Below, one piece after another: positions 1 to 8,841 of a DNA stretch of 39,154 bases. A program made the translations under genes and the position numbers. This DNA is from Clostridium sp. Lineage in GTDB: Bacteria; Bacteroidota; Bacteroidia; Bacteroidales; Muribaculaceae. Position 1 is the stretch's first letter, and each line of letters opens with the position of its first letter. Under the pieces are notes generated by a model. The model searched no databases. It was not told where the DNA came from and saw nothing but the letters and a program-made list of their open reading frames with translations. The stretch is taken from contig JAMPBQ010000014.1 in NCBI GenBank assembly GCA_023666615.1, positions 1 to 39,154 of the forward strand, given 5' to 3'.

Positions 1-1
1 C

Positions 2-1021
2 TGCAGCCTCACCGCCGAAAACGGCGAGCGCACCCTCATGCCGGTGGTGCGAGTCGACGGCCGCGAATTCTCCGCCGAGCAAATCCTTATCGCCACTGGC
101 AGCGCCCCGGCGAGGCTTCCCATTCCCGGAGCCGACCTCACCCTCACCAGCGACGACCTCCTCAAGCTATCCGACCTCCCCAAAAGCATTGCCATTATCG
201 GCGGAGGCGTCATCGGCATGGAGTTCGCCTCAATCCTCCAAGCTTTCGGCGTGGACGTTACGGTGATTGAATACTGCAAGGAAATCCTGCCTCCTTTCGA
301 CAAGGAAGTGGCCAAGCGCCTGCGCTCAATCCTGTCGCGCCGCGGCGTAAAGATTATCGTTGGCGCGGCCGTAAGCAAGATTGAGCAAGGCCCCGAAGGA
401 CTCGTCATAACCTACGCCGGGAAAAAGGGCGACGAGGCAATCCATTGCCAGACAGCCCTTATGGCCGTAGGCCGAAAGGCCGTTCTCCCGGAAGGTTGCG
501 TTGAGGCCGGCATCAACGTGAACGCCCGTGGTTTCATCGAGACCGACCCTATGATGCGCACGTCATGCGCCGGCGTTTACGCCGTAGGCGACGTCAACGG
601 CCGATGCATGCTGGCGCACGCCGCCTCCGCCCAGGCCAGAGTGGCCTTTGGCGACGACGTCGACATGGAGTATATCCCCTCTGCCGTATTCACATCCCCC
701 GAATGCGCTATGGTAGGCCTCACCGAAGAGCAATGCCAAAAAGAGGAAATATCCTACGCTGCCGCTAAATCAATGTTTGCCGCCAACGGAAAGGCCCTAG
801 CCATGGGCCAAGGCGAAGGCTTCGTCAAAGTCCTTTATAGCCCGGCCACCCGCCTGATGCTTGGCGTACACGTTATTGGCCCCCACGCCAGCGACATTGT
901 CGCAGAGGCCACTGTATGCCTAACGCAGGGCGCCACCGTCGACGACGTGGCCCGATCAATCATCCACGGCCACCCCACCATCAGCGAGGCCCTGATGGCA
1001 GCATGCTCCGCCGCAAAATAA
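2..1021 (+). CDS. lpdA: Dihydrolipoyl dehydrogenase (E3), 5' end outside the window
   Basis: Flavoprotein that reoxidises dihydrolipoamide with NAD+ in 2-oxoacid dehydrogenase or glycine cleavage complexes. The reading frame is open to the left edge, so the FAD-binding N-terminus and redox-active Cys pair are missing. Seen here are the end of the FAD domain (LIATGSAPA), the NAD-binding Rossmann motif (IIGGGVIGMEFA), the second FAD motif (GVYAVGDVNG) and the C-terminal dimerisation domain with the catalytic HGHPTISEAL, the usual HPT..E signature. It ends just before a strong terminator. The complex it serves cannot be told from this window. A related pyridine nucleotide-disulphide oxidoreductase is the alternative, but the HPT..E tail favours E3. 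Confidence 0.93.
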   Translation, partial: CSLTAENGERTLMPVVRVDGREFSAEQILIATGSAPARLPIPGADLTLTSDDLLKLSDLPKSIAIIGGGVIGMEFASILQAFGVDVTVIEYCKEILPPFDKEVAKRLRSILSRRGVKIIVGAAVSKIEQGPEGLVITYAGKKGDEAIHCQTALMAVGRKAVLPEGCVEAGINVNARGFIETDPMMRTSCAGVYAVGDVNGRCMLAHAASAQARVAFGDDVDMEYIPSAVFTSPECAMVGLTEEQCQKEEISYAAAKSMFAANGKALAMGQGEGFVKVLYSPATRLMLGVHVIGPHASDIVAEATVCLTQGATVDDVARSIIHGHPTISEALMAACSAAK

Positions 1022-1047
1022 TCCTGCATTTTTCCATTCATTCCCCT

Positions 1048-1088
1048 GATTCATCCGCCCTGATTTTCAAGGCGGATGAATCTTTTTC
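1048..1088 (+). terminator. Rho-independent terminator after lpdA
   Basis: A perfect 12-bp inverted repeat (arms GATTCATCCGCC at 1048-1059 and GGCGGATGAATC at 1071-1082) with an 11-nt loop is followed by TTTTT. It separates lpdA from the next promoter. Confidence 0.9.
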
Positions 1089-1122
1089 CCCCTCGCCGTG
1101 CCGATATGTGGACTTTTTTCGC

Positions 1123-1130
1123 TACCTTTG
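1123..1130 (+). promoter_or_regulatory. Bacteroidetes -7 promoter element TACCTTTG
   Basis: TACCTTTG matches the Bacteroidetes TAnnTTTG -7 consensus and lies 16 nt before the ATG at 1147, giving a very short leader. I see no good -33 TTTG. The decamer GCTACCTTTG recurs at 7291-7300, and its first nine bases' equivalent at 8841-8849. Confidence 0.7.
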
Positions 1131-1146
1131 TAAAAAATATTGATTT

Positions 1147-1593
1147 ATGACACACGGCTTGCAATCTAAATACCCTGTTTCCCGCATTTTCTCATGCCTG
1201 GCCATCGCCCTGCTATTCCTATTCAGCTCTTGCTCAAAGCCCTCCCCGGCGGAAATCCTCGCAAGCGCCGACGAGGCATTAGCCCAAGGCGAGCCTCAGG
1301 ACGCCGTGGCAATTTGCCAATCCCTCGACATTGACGCCCTCCCCCCATCCCAGCTTTGCCACAGCTCGCTCATTTACGCAAAGGCCGCGCAGTTGGATGG
1401 CAAGCCAGAGCACATGGCCCTGGCGGCCGCCTCGCTCAAAAAAGCTTGCGCCATCAGCGTTGACTCCGTCACAACCTACATTTCATCCCTGCGCTATCCC
1501 GACATGGCCGTCCTCAGCGAGGTCTACGGCCTCTGCACATTCGATAGCTCAAGGCTCCCGATTGAGGAAGAAGCTGAAGATATAGTGGAATAA
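1147..1593 (+). CDS. Small lipoprotein of unknown function, possibly TPR-like
   Basis: A 148-residue protein with a signal peptide and lipobox (LFSSC, Cys29), so a predicted lipoprotein. The mature part is mostly helical and Ala-rich, including EILASADEALAQGEPQDAVAIC and a later SLKKACAIS segment. That spacing resembles one or two tetratricopeptide-like hairpins, but I do not recognise a named family. It follows a promoter and terminator, so it starts a transcription unit. Its stop codon overlaps the start of the AddA-like gene by one base (TAATG), implying translational coupling. Any link to recombination is inferred from position only. Confidence 0.75.
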   Translation: MTHGLQSKYPVSRIFSCLAIALLFLFSSCSKPSPAEILASADEALAQGEPQDAVAICQSLDIDALPPSQLCHSSLIYAKAAQLDGKPEHMALAAASLKKACAISVDSVTTYISSLRYPDMAVLSEVYGLCTFDSSRLPIEEEAEDIVE

Positions 1594-4500
1594 TGCTCAC
1601 AATCTACAAAGCCTCAGCCGGCTCGGGCAAAACATTCACCCTCGCCCGCGAATATATCCTCCTCCTTCTCGGCATCAAGGATGTCGAGGCCGCGGCTATG
1701 CAGGGCAATGTTGTCCCCGGCGCCGAGCCAAGGCCTTATAGGCTAAACCTTATCCCCGGCCCAACCCCGCGCCTGGCCCAGAACAACCGCCACCGCGCCA
1801 TCCTGGCCATAACCTTCACCAGAAAGGCCACCGAAGAGATGAAAAGCCGCATCATCAGCGAGCTCCGCAAGCTGGCGCAGTCGCCCAATGATTCCGACTA
1901 TGCCGCCGACCTTGAAAGGGACCTCCACTGTTCCCGCGCCGACCTCTCGGCATGCTCAAGGCTGGCCCTGAAGCAGCTCCTCTTCGACTATCAGAACTTC
2001 AACGTCTCCACCATCGACGCCTTCTTCCAGCGCGTGCTCCATACCTTCGCCCGTGAGCTCGACATACAAAGCGACTACAGCATCGAGCTCAGCGACCATG
2101 ACGCCATGAAGGCCGCCGTCGGCACGATGCTCGACAATTTCAACATATCCGCCCCCGGCTCCACCCCTCTCGAAAGTTGGCTCTACTCATTCATGACCGA
2201 GAAGATTGAGGAAGGCGCCCAGGGCAACATCCTCAACCGACAATCAGGCGTCCACCGCTCCCTCGTCAAGCAGCTCTCCAAAATAGGACAGGAAAGCTTC
2301 AAGCCGTATTTCGAAAAGATGAAGGCCTACCTGTCACATCCCTCCAAGCCAATAGAGAAATTCCGCCGAGCCGTTGCAGCCCAAATCAAGCCAATCTCTG
2401 AAGAAATTCGCGCCATCGCCATGTCCGCATTTGGCCCGGGAGGCGTCCCCATCGATTGGATCGCCGTCAAGAGCGTTGCCCAAAATATGCAGGCCATCAT
2501 CGATGGCGCCGACGTCTCTGTCAGCGACCTATGCTCTACGGCCTTCTTCCGCGACCTCGCAAACGGCTCTTCCGAAAAAAGCCCGTTCAAAAAAGGAAAA
2601 GGCAACGCCGACCAGGCGGCGATCGTCCAATCAGCATTTGCCGACATCCTCCGGCTCTCCGCCCGCAGGGAATATCTGCAGACCATCCGCTCAAGCCTCA
2701 CCCAGCTGAGCCTCCTTTCTTTCGCTTGGCCATATCTGGAGCTCTTCACCAAGGACAACAATACTCTCCTCCTCTCCAACACAAATCATCTCCTAAAGCA
2801 AATAATCGGCGCCTGCGAGACACCCTTCGTCTACGAAAAAATGGGCATGCGGCTCAAGCATTTCCTCATCGACGAATTCCAGGACACTTCCCAAATGCAA
2901 TGGGACAACCTACGCCCTCTCGTCCAAAACGACATCGAGGAGCAGGACAGCCTGGTAATTGGCGACGAAAAGCAGTCTATCTATCGATTCCGAAATTCCG
3001 ACTCCGGCATCCTCCACTCGCAAGTGCAAGCCGATTTTGGCCCTTACTCCGTTTCCACCGGCCATGAGCCGGAAAAGAATACCAACTATCGGAGCTCGGC
3101 CGACGTTATACGTTTCAACAACACCCTATTCTCAATCATCGCCGAACAGCTCGGCATAGATGGTTACGAAAACGTAGTCCAGTCTATCAAAAAAGCCAAC
3201 CTTTCTTACCGGGGAATGGTCCGTTGCGTCGTTAGGCCAAAGGCCGAGGAAGATGTATTCCGGCAAATGGCCGACCAAATCCTCAGGCAAATCAGCGAAG
3301 GCCAATACCGGCAAAGCGACATTGCCATTCTTGTGAACACCAACAAGGAGGCGCGCCGCGTCATTGAATTCATATTGGCCAATTACCAGGGCGTCCTAAA
3401 CGTCGCATCCGACGAGGCCCTGATGGTCGCCTCCTCTTCCGCCGTGCAGATGGTGATTAGCGTACTGAAGAGCATCGACCAGGAATCATCGCGCCCCGGC
3501 GCCGAGGAGGCCGCCGCGCCAAAAAGCATATACCCATCCCGCGCCGAGGTGATGCGCAAAATTAATCGGTACCAATATTTCATGGGCCGCGAGGCCAACC
3601 GGTCCTCCGACCCGAAGGAAGCGGCCAAGGCCAGCACCCGCGCTATGCTCCATGCCCTCTCTGACGCCCCCGCGCCGGAGCTTGGAGTGGACGGCGTCCT
3701 GAATTTCCGCCCGGATTCCCTCCCGGCGCTGATTGATGACGTTATCCACATCCATTTCTCTCCTGAAGAGCGGACTAAGCACGGCGCATATTTATGCGCT
3801 TTGCTAGACGCCGCTGCCGAATATTGCGCCAACAATGTCGCATCCCTCCATGGCTTCATCGATTGGTGGAATGAGCAGTCAAAAAATCTCACCATTGGCG
3901 CCGACAGCAACGCAAATGCCCTAAAGGTGATGACCATTCACAAATCAAAGGGTCTCGAGTTCCACTGCGTCCATATCCCCCTCTGCAATTGGTCCCTCTC
4001 AATGGGCCTCCCCCCGGATGTATGGACCACTCTCCCCCCGGAGTTCGCCCAGTCGATTTTCCCCAGCCTGTCGCCGGAGCAGTCCAAGCGCCTCGCGCCT
4101 CCGGCCATGTTCGTAAAGCTTTTGTCCGTCAATGCCCTGCCCGACTCCCCTTTCCACGCCGAATACGCAAAGGAGCGCCGCGAGGCCATTGCCGATGCCC
4201 TAAATAAGACTTACGTTGCCTTCACCCGCGCCAAATCCGAGCTATGCATTTGGTACAAGCCCGCTGCATCCGGCTCATCTATCGGATTCTTCTTGCGGCA
4301 AGCCTTCGCCAAGGGCATGCCCGCCTTCTTCCGCCCTGACGCCATGCTCAACCTTGCATCCATCGAAAAGACAGAAGATGGCAACGTATGGCAGCTCGGC
4401 TTCCCCACGGTAATTCCCGATGACGACAAGGAGAAGGGCAGCCGCATAAATAAGTTCGAGACAATCCCCTATGCCGTATATCCCATCGAAGGAAAATCCC

Positions 4501-5060
4501 TTTTGATGGGCGCCGACCAGGGTCGCGAGTTGGAAAAGGACATAGATGACGTCCCTCCTCCCCCCGCGCCCGTCCCGGCCGACGACGACAGCGCCGAGGC
4601 TATGGATCTCCTCCAGGATGGTCTGGCCATGCACGAAATTATGTCGCGCGTGCTCCGCCCCGCCGACGTTGACAGGGCCGTCCGCCTCGTGTGCGGTCGC
4701 CTCCGACTCGAAGCTGGCGCCGCCGCCCGCTACGCCGATTTGGCGCATTCCATCGTTGAGATGCCTGCCCCGGAAATTCGCCGATGGTTCGCCGATTTTG
4801 ACCGCGCCCTGGTCGAAGCCCCTATTTATCTCCGCGACGGAGATTCTACCCGCCGCCCCGACCGCGTCGTGGTTTGCCCCGATGGATGCGTCGATATTGT
4901 TGATTATAAATTCACTTCCAATCCCTCACACGTCGGCCTCGACGCCCATGTCGCCCAGGTTCGCCAATACGCTTCCCTGATGCGCGATATGGGCCACGCC
5001 CGCGTTAGGGCTTATCTCCTGTATCCACGCCTGCGACGCATCGTGCCCGTGGAAAGCTGA
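1593..5060 (+). CDS. addA: AddA/RecB-like UvrD-family helicase with C-terminal nuclease domain
   Basis: Double-strand-break repair helicase-nuclease of superfamily 1, 1155 residues. Visible motifs are Walker A ASAGSGKT (residues 7-14), motif Ia AITFTRKATEEM, Walker B DEFQD (427-431), motif III GDEKQSIYRFR (from 457), NYRSS, motif V TIHKSKGLEF (His783), motif VI YVAFTRAKS (Arg879), and a PD-(D/E)XK core with DIVDYKF (Asp1104, Lys1106). The C-terminal nuclease fits AddA rather than UvrD or PcrA. It should work with an AddB partner, which is not in this window. It overlaps the lipoprotein gene by one base and lies 10 bp before recF. Confidence 0.9.
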   Translation: MLTIYKASAGSGKTFTLAREYILLLLGIKDVEAAAMQGNVVPGAEPRPYRLNLIPGPTPRLAQNNRHRAILAITFTRKATEEMKSRIISELRKLAQSPNDSDYAADLERDLHCSRADLSACSRLALKQLLFDYQNFNVSTIDAFFQRVLHTFARELDIQSDYSIELSDHDAMKAAVGTMLDNFNISAPGSTPLESWLYSFMTEKIEEGAQGNILNRQSGVHRSLVKQLSKIGQESFKPYFEKMKAYLSHPSKPIEKFRRAVAAQIKPISEEIRAIAMSAFGPGGVPIDWIAVKSVAQNMQAIIDGADVSVSDLCSTAFFRDLANGSSEKSPFKKGKGNADQAAIVQSAFADILRLSARREYLQTIRSSLTQLSLLSFAWPYLELFTKDNNTLLLSNTNHLLKQIIGACETPFVYEKMGMRLKHFLIDEFQDTSQMQWDNLRPLVQNDIEEQDSLVIGDEKQSIYRFRNSDSGILHSQVQADFGPYSVSTGHEPEKNTNYRSSADVIRFNNTLFSIIAEQLGIDGYENVVQSIKKANLSYRGMVRCVVRPKAEEDVFRQMADQILRQISEGQYRQSDIAILVNTNKEARRVIEFILANYQGVLNVASDEALMVASSSAVQMVISVLKSIDQESSRPGAEEAAAPKSIYPSRAEVMRKINRYQYFMGREANRSSDPKEAAKASTRAMLHALSDAPAPELGVDGVLNFRPDSLPALIDDVIHIHFSPEERTKHGAYLCALLDAAAEYCANNVASLHGFIDWWNEQSKNLTIGADSNANALKVMTIHKSKGLEFHCVHIPLCNWSLSMGLPPDVWTTLPPEFAQSIFPSLSPEQSKRLAPPAMFVKLLSVNALPDSPFHAEYAKERREAIADALNKTYVAFTRAKSELCIWYKPAASGSSIGFFLRQAFAKGMPAFFRPDAMLNLASIEKTEDGNVWQLGFPTVIPDDDKEKGSRINKFETIPYAVYPIEGKSLLMGADQGRELEKDIDDVPPPPAPVPADDDSAEAMDLLQDGLAMHEIMSRVLRPADVDRAVRLVCGRLRLEAGAAARYADLAHSIVEMPAPEIRRWFADFDRALVEAPIYLRDGDSTRRPDRVVVCPDGCVDIVDYKFTSNPSHVGLDAHVAQVRQYASLMRDMGHARVRAYLLYPRLRRIVPVES

Positions 5061-5070
5061 TTCTCCCATT

Positions 5071-6168
5071 ATGATTCTCCAGTCCATAAACATAGCAAAC
5101 TTCAAGAACATCCCCCAGTGCAAGCTTGAATTCTCCCCTAAATTCAACTGCCTCCTGGGCGACAACGGCATGGGCAAGAGCAATCTCCTCGACGCCATAT
5201 ATTTCCTCAGCTTTTGCAAGAGCTTCACGGGCGTCGCCGACTCTATGCTCATTTCCCGCGGCCAGGATTTCTCTTTGATTCAAGCCGAGTATTCGCGCCG
5301 CTCCAATCCCGAATCATTGTCCGCCGCCCTGCGCAAAGGTCGCCGCAAAAGCCTCAAGAGAAGCGGAAAGGAGTATCAAAAGCTTAGCCAACACATTGGC
5401 GCCTTCCCACTAGCCCTCGTTTCCCCGGCCGACATGGAGCTCGTAAACGGCTCCGGCGAGGAGCGGCGCAAGCTCATGGATGTCGTCATTTCCCAGACCG
5501 ACGCGCGCTATCTCGACGCCCTTATCAGGTATTCACGGGCCTTGGAGCAGCGCAACAGCCTTCTGCGCGACGGCATTGCCGACCCCGCGCTCTACATGGC
5601 CATCGAAGGCATAATGGAGGTCTCCGCCGCCTACATTTGCTCCGCCCGCGCCAAATGGGTCGCACAGCTCTCTGACCTCTTCCAAAAGTACTATTCCGCA
5701 ATAGCCGGCCCCGATGAGATTCCATCTCTTTCCTACGTTTCCCACCTCGCCGACCCGAAAGTGCGCTTAACTGCCCTGTTCGACGAAAGGAGGGCCCGAG
5801 ATGCCGCGCTAAAGTACACAACAGCCGGCCCGCACCGCGACGACATCGACATGCAGATTTCATCCCTCCCAGTGCGCCGCTCTGCCTCCCAGGGACAATC
5901 AAAGACTTACACTATCGCCATGCGCCTGGCCCAGTACGAATTTCTCAAGGAGGCCACGGGCCTAACTCCGCTCCTCCTCCTCGACGATATTTTCGACAAG
6001 CTCGATGCCACCCGCGTCGAAAAGATTATGTCGGTGGTCTCTAGCCCAACATTCGGCCAAATTTTCATCACCGACACCAACCGAAAGCACCTTGACGAAA
6101 TCCTCCAGCATGGCTCCGGCGACTACGCCCTATGGAAGGTGCATAACGGTATTTTCGATAAACTCTGA
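5071..6168 (+). CDS. recF: DNA replication and repair protein RecF
   Basis: SMC/ABC-like ATPase that helps load RecA at gapped DNA in the RecFOR pathway; 365 residues, normal length. It has Walker A GDNGMGKSN (residues 30-38, Lys36), an ABC signature SQGQSK (273-278), and Walker B LLLLDDIFDKLD (Asp305, Asp306). The N-terminus LQSINIANFKNI is typical of RecF. It starts 10 bp after the AddA-like gene and is followed 11 bp later by a DUF721 gene, an arrangement consistent with one repair and replication operon. Confidence 0.96.
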   Translation: MILQSINIANFKNIPQCKLEFSPKFNCLLGDNGMGKSNLLDAIYFLSFCKSFTGVADSMLISRGQDFSLIQAEYSRRSNPESLSAALRKGRRKSLKRSGKEYQKLSQHIGAFPLALVSPADMELVNGSGEERRKLMDVVISQTDARYLDALIRYSRALEQRNSLLRDGIADPALYMAIEGIMEVSAAYICSARAKWVAQLSDLFQKYYSAIAGPDEIPSLSYVSHLADPKVRLTALFDERRARDAALKYTTAGPHRDDIDMQISSLPVRRSASQGQSKTYTIAMRLAQYEFLKEATGLTPLLLLDDIFDKLDATRVEKIMSVVSSPTFGQIFITDTNRKHLDEILQHGSGDYALWKVHNGIFDKL

Positions 6169-6179
6169 CGCCCTACCCT

Positions 6180-6470
6180 ATGAAAAAAAGAGAAGCCCTG
6201 ACCGTAGGCCAAATAATAGAGCAAGCCATCGCCGAAACTGGCAACAGCCAAGAATACGACCGACAAATGGCAAGCTTCCTTTGGGCTGACGTCGTCGGCC
6301 CTGCAGTCAACCGCCTTACAACACGCCGATGGGTCGATCGAGACGTCCTGCACGTTTGCATCACATCCGCCTCGCTGAAAAACGAACTAAAATTCCTGGT
6401 CCCCCGCCTGGTGGAAAACCTCAACCGCGCCGTCGGCCGCCCCGTCCTCTCCAACATCATCATCCACTAA
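6180..6470 (+). CDS. DUF721 (DciA-related) protein
   Basis: A 96-residue DUF721 protein, a family that includes DciA, a helper of replicative helicase DnaB. The sequence shows an N-terminal helix with VGQIIEQAIAE, a central LWADVVGPAVNRLTTRRWVD, and the beta-rich VLHVCITSASLKNELKFL typical of the family. The short length is usual for Bacteroidetes members, which often follow recF. Family assignment is firm; a helicase-loader role is only inferred. Its 3' end runs directly into a heptamer repeat array. Confidence 0.88.
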   Translation: MKKREALTVGQIIEQAIAETGNSQEYDRQMASFLWADVVGPAVNRLTTRRWVDRDVLHVCITSASLKNELKFLVPRLVENLNRAVGRPVLSNIIIH

Positions 6471-6473
6471 CCC

Positions 6474-6648
6474 ACTTTATACTTCATACTCAATACTTTT
6501 TACTCAATACTTTATACTTTATACTCAATACTTTATACTCAATACTTTATACTTTATACTCAATACTTTATACTCAATACTTTATACTTTATACTCAATA
6601 CTTTATACTCAATACTTTATACTTTATATTCAATACTTTATACTTTTT
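6474..6648. repeat. Heptamer tandem repeat array, 25 units
   Basis: Twenty-five consecutive 7-bp units, mostly ACTTTAT or ACTCAAT. Three identical 35-bp super-units (ACTCAAT, ACTTTAT, ACTCAAT, ACTTTAT, ACTTTAT) follow one another. The array fills the gap between the DUF721 and thioesterase genes. Related arrays sit at 11732-11815, 34144-34183 and 36450-36491. Confidence 0.95.
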
Positions 6649-6658
6649 TTCCAAAAAA

Positions 6659-7066
6659 ATGCACCTCCTCAGCCTGCAAATGCGTTTCAACGATCTCGAC
6701 ATGTTCGGGCACGTTAACAACACCGTTTACCTACAATACATGGACCTCGGAAAAGAAGAATACATTAAGCAAGTTATCGGCGACATGTCCCAGGCCCAAA
6801 ACGAAGCCCTCGTAATCGTTAACATCAACTGCGACTTCTGCCAAATTTCCCTCTACCGCGAGCCCCTTGAAGTGCGCACCCATGTCGAGGCTATCGGCAA
6901 GCACAGCGTTGTTTTCCAGCAAGAAATCGCCAACAAAGCCACAAACGAAATCAAGTGCCGATGCCGCACCGTAATGGCCGGATTCTCCCCCTCCTCCAAC
7001 GAAACAATCGAAATCCCCCTCCGTTGGCGCCACTCAATCTCCGCCTTCGAAGGAAAGCCCCTATAA
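6659..7066 (+). CDS. Acyl-CoA thioesterase, hotdog fold (4HBT family)
   Basis: A 135-residue single hotdog-domain thioesterase that would hydrolyse acyl-CoA or a related thioester. The signature FNDLDMFGHVNN holds the expected acidic residue and His (Asp14, His17), followed by NTVYLQYMDLGKEEYI. The frame is open far upstream through the heptamer array, but I chose the ATG at 6659 because it begins the conserved domain; the upstream residues are only translated repeat. The substrate is unknown. Confidence 0.88.
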   Translation: MHLLSLQMRFNDLDMFGHVNNTVYLQYMDLGKEEYIKQVIGDMSQAQNEALVIVNINCDFCQISLYREPLEVRTHVEAIGKHSVVFQQEIANKATNEIKCRCRTVMAGFSPSSNETIEIPLRWRHSISAFEGKPL

Positions 7067-7102
7067 CTCTCTGTTAAGTAAAGTGTTAAAAAACAAAAGT
7101 CA

Positions 7103-7199
7103 AAGCCTCGTAGAGGCTTCATTGTGATTAACCCCAGGCTGCGCCTGGGGTCTCTGATAATTAAAAGGAGGTAAGCCTTGTAGAGGCGTCTTGTGGTTA
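7103..7199. repeat. Composite palindromic repeat, copy A
   Basis: Order on the + strand is AAGCCTCGTAGAGGCTT, then ATTGTGATTA, then the palindrome with arms ACCCCAGGC and GCCTGGGGT (7131-7151), then a second AAGCCTTGTAGAGGCGTC followed by TTGTGG. Copies with the same order and orientation lie at 11008-11100 and 22218-22287. It resembles REP-type intergenic palindromes. Confidence 0.85.
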
Positions 7200-7245
7200 C
7201 GACATTACACATTTTTTGCATAATCCCTCCTTTTTGTAACGCCCC

Positions 7246-7270
7246 AGCGGCTTTTTGTTGCGCAGCCGCT
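7246..7270. other. Hairpin ahead of the esterase promoter
   Basis: Arms AGCGGCT (7246-7252) and AGCCGCT (7264-7270) enclose an 11-nt loop. It abuts the -33 region of the esterase promoter. It could be a weak terminator for the upstream unit or an operator; no T-run follows it. Confidence 0.4.
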
Positions 7271-7300
7271 TGGTTGCCCCCTCCCATTTTGCTACCTTTG
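7270..7300 (+). promoter_or_regulatory. Bacteroidetes promoter of the esterase gene
   Basis: TTG (7270-7272), a 20-bp spacer, then TACCTTTG (7293-7300), matching the Bacteroidetes -33/-7 layout. The ATG follows 22 bp later. Confidence 0.75.
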
Positions 7301-7322
7301 CCCAAATTTTTACGTTACATCC

Positions 7323-8780
7323 ATGAAAAAATATTTCCTCATTTTCGCAATGCTTGTGGCCTATGTATGCGCTTCAGCCGCCCCCGACCCTAATTTCCAC
7401 ATCTACATTTGCCTCGGCCAGTCAAATATGGAAGGCGCTGGCAACATCGAGCCTATCGACCGAGCCGACGTCCCCGAACGCTTCAAAATGATGGCCGCCG
7501 TTGATTTCTCTGCCCCAGCTCGCCAAAAATACTCATGGTATGTCGCCACGCCGCCCTTGGTGCGCCAGAGCACTGGCCTATGCCCCGCCGACTGGTTCGG
7601 CCGCACAATGGTTGACAACCTCCCGCAGGACGTGAAGGTAGGCGTTATATGCGTTGCAGTTGGCGGATGCAAAATCGAGCACCTCGATAAGAACTATGAC
7701 GACGCCGAGCTTGCCTCCCAGCCCGATTGGTTCAAGGCATTCATGGCCGCCTACGGAAATCATCCATATCAAGTTATTGTCGATTGCGCGAAGAAAGCCC
7801 AAGAGCAAGGTGTGATCAAAGGTATCCTCCTCCACCAGGGCGAATCTAACAATTGCGACCAAACTTGGCCCGCTAAGGTCAACAAGGTCTACACCGACCT
7901 TCTCTCCGACCTCGGCCTCAGCGCAAATGACGTACCCCTTATCGTCGGCGAGCTCGTCCAGACATCCCAAGGCGGAGCTTGCGGCGCCCACAACCCCATC
8001 ATCAACTCTCTCCCGCAGACTATCCCCACCGCCCACGTTGTTTCTTCCGGCAACCTGGAGCAAAAAGGCGACGGCCTCCACTTCACTTCCCATGCCTACC
8101 GCGTCCTCGGCGGACGATACGCCGCAGCCATGCTAAAGACAATGGGCATCTCCGACCCCGTCATAAAATACACCGAAGAAGAGCCCTTCGTTCCCGAGCC
8201 TAAGCCCGAAGAGGGCGACTTCGTGTTTGACCTTAAGCAATTCAATCCCAAGATTTGGGCCGATGGATCTTGGGATGCCTCTGCCTCCACTTTCGTAGCC
8301 GGACAATACGGCTTCGGCGGTTGGGAGTACGACAAGCCTATCGACCTTTCCGGCTACAAGTACATCGTGGCCGAGCTCGAAAAGCCACAAAGCAACGGCG
8401 CGAAATTCCGCGTATTCGACACCGCCAGCTATTGGGTATGCCCTTACAGCCGCGACTTCGGAGACGCCACTCTCATTGTGGCCGACCTTGACGGTATGAT
8501 GAAGCAGGTCGACGAAAACGACGCCTCTAAAGGCATCGTGCCCGTCAACACAAAGGCAATCTACCGAGTTGGTTTCTGGGCTTATGGCAATCAGCCGATA
8601 AAAATCAAGCAGGTGTTCGCCACCAACAATAATCCTTACGACGGCGTCGCATCCATATCAGCCGGAGATCCCGACCGCGAATTTTTCAATATCCAAGGCA
8701 TGCGCCTTGATGTTGCCGACGCTTCCGCGCTCCCTTCAGGCATATACATCGTCAACGGCAAGAAGGTGCATATCAAATAG
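7323..8780 (+). CDS. Secreted SASA-type carbohydrate esterase with T9SS sorting tail
   Basis: A 485-residue secreted SGNH-like esterase of the SASA/CE6 type, which removes acetyl groups from sialic acids or from xylan-like glycans. It has a signal peptide (cleavage near ASA-AP), block I LGQSNMEG (Ser34), HQGESN (171-176) and a catalytic Asp-His pair in DGLHFTS (Asp250, His253). A beta-rich carbohydrate-binding-like region follows from about residue 300. The end (IQGMRLDVADASALPSGIYI, then a Lys-rich finish) fits a type A T9SS sorting domain, predicting surface attachment or release. The substrate is not determined. It is transcribed alone from its own promoter. Confidence 0.87.
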   Translation: MKKYFLIFAMLVAYVCASAAPDPNFHIYICLGQSNMEGAGNIEPIDRADVPERFKMMAAVDFSAPARQKYSWYVATPPLVRQSTGLCPADWFGRTMVDNLPQDVKVGVICVAVGGCKIEHLDKNYDDAELASQPDWFKAFMAAYGNHPYQVIVDCAKKAQEQGVIKGILLHQGESNNCDQTWPAKVNKVYTDLLSDLGLSANDVPLIVGELVQTSQGGACGAHNPIINSLPQTIPTAHVVSSGNLEQKGDGLHFTSHAYRVLGGRYAAAMLKTMGISDPVIKYTEEEPFVPEPKPEEGDFVFDLKQFNPKIWADGSWDASASTFVAGQYGFGGWEYDKPIDLSGYKYIVAELEKPQSNGAKFRVFDTASYWVCPYSRDFGDATLIVADLDGMMKQVDENDASKGIVPVNTKAIYRVGFWAYGNQPIKIKQVFATNNNPYDGVASISAGDPDREFFNIQGMRLDVADASALPSGIYIVNGKKVHIK

Positions 8781-8841
8781 CGCGTCATTTCCATTAAGTT
8801 TTTTTAACATATAAGGTGGCCTTTTTTTCTCAAAAAAGGGC

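Noticed and set aside
6329-6658. Upstream in-frame extension of the thioesterase through the heptamer array
   Set aside because: The residues are translated repeat (LNTLYSILYT pattern) and an out-of-frame copy of DUF721; the domain starts at the ATG at 6659.
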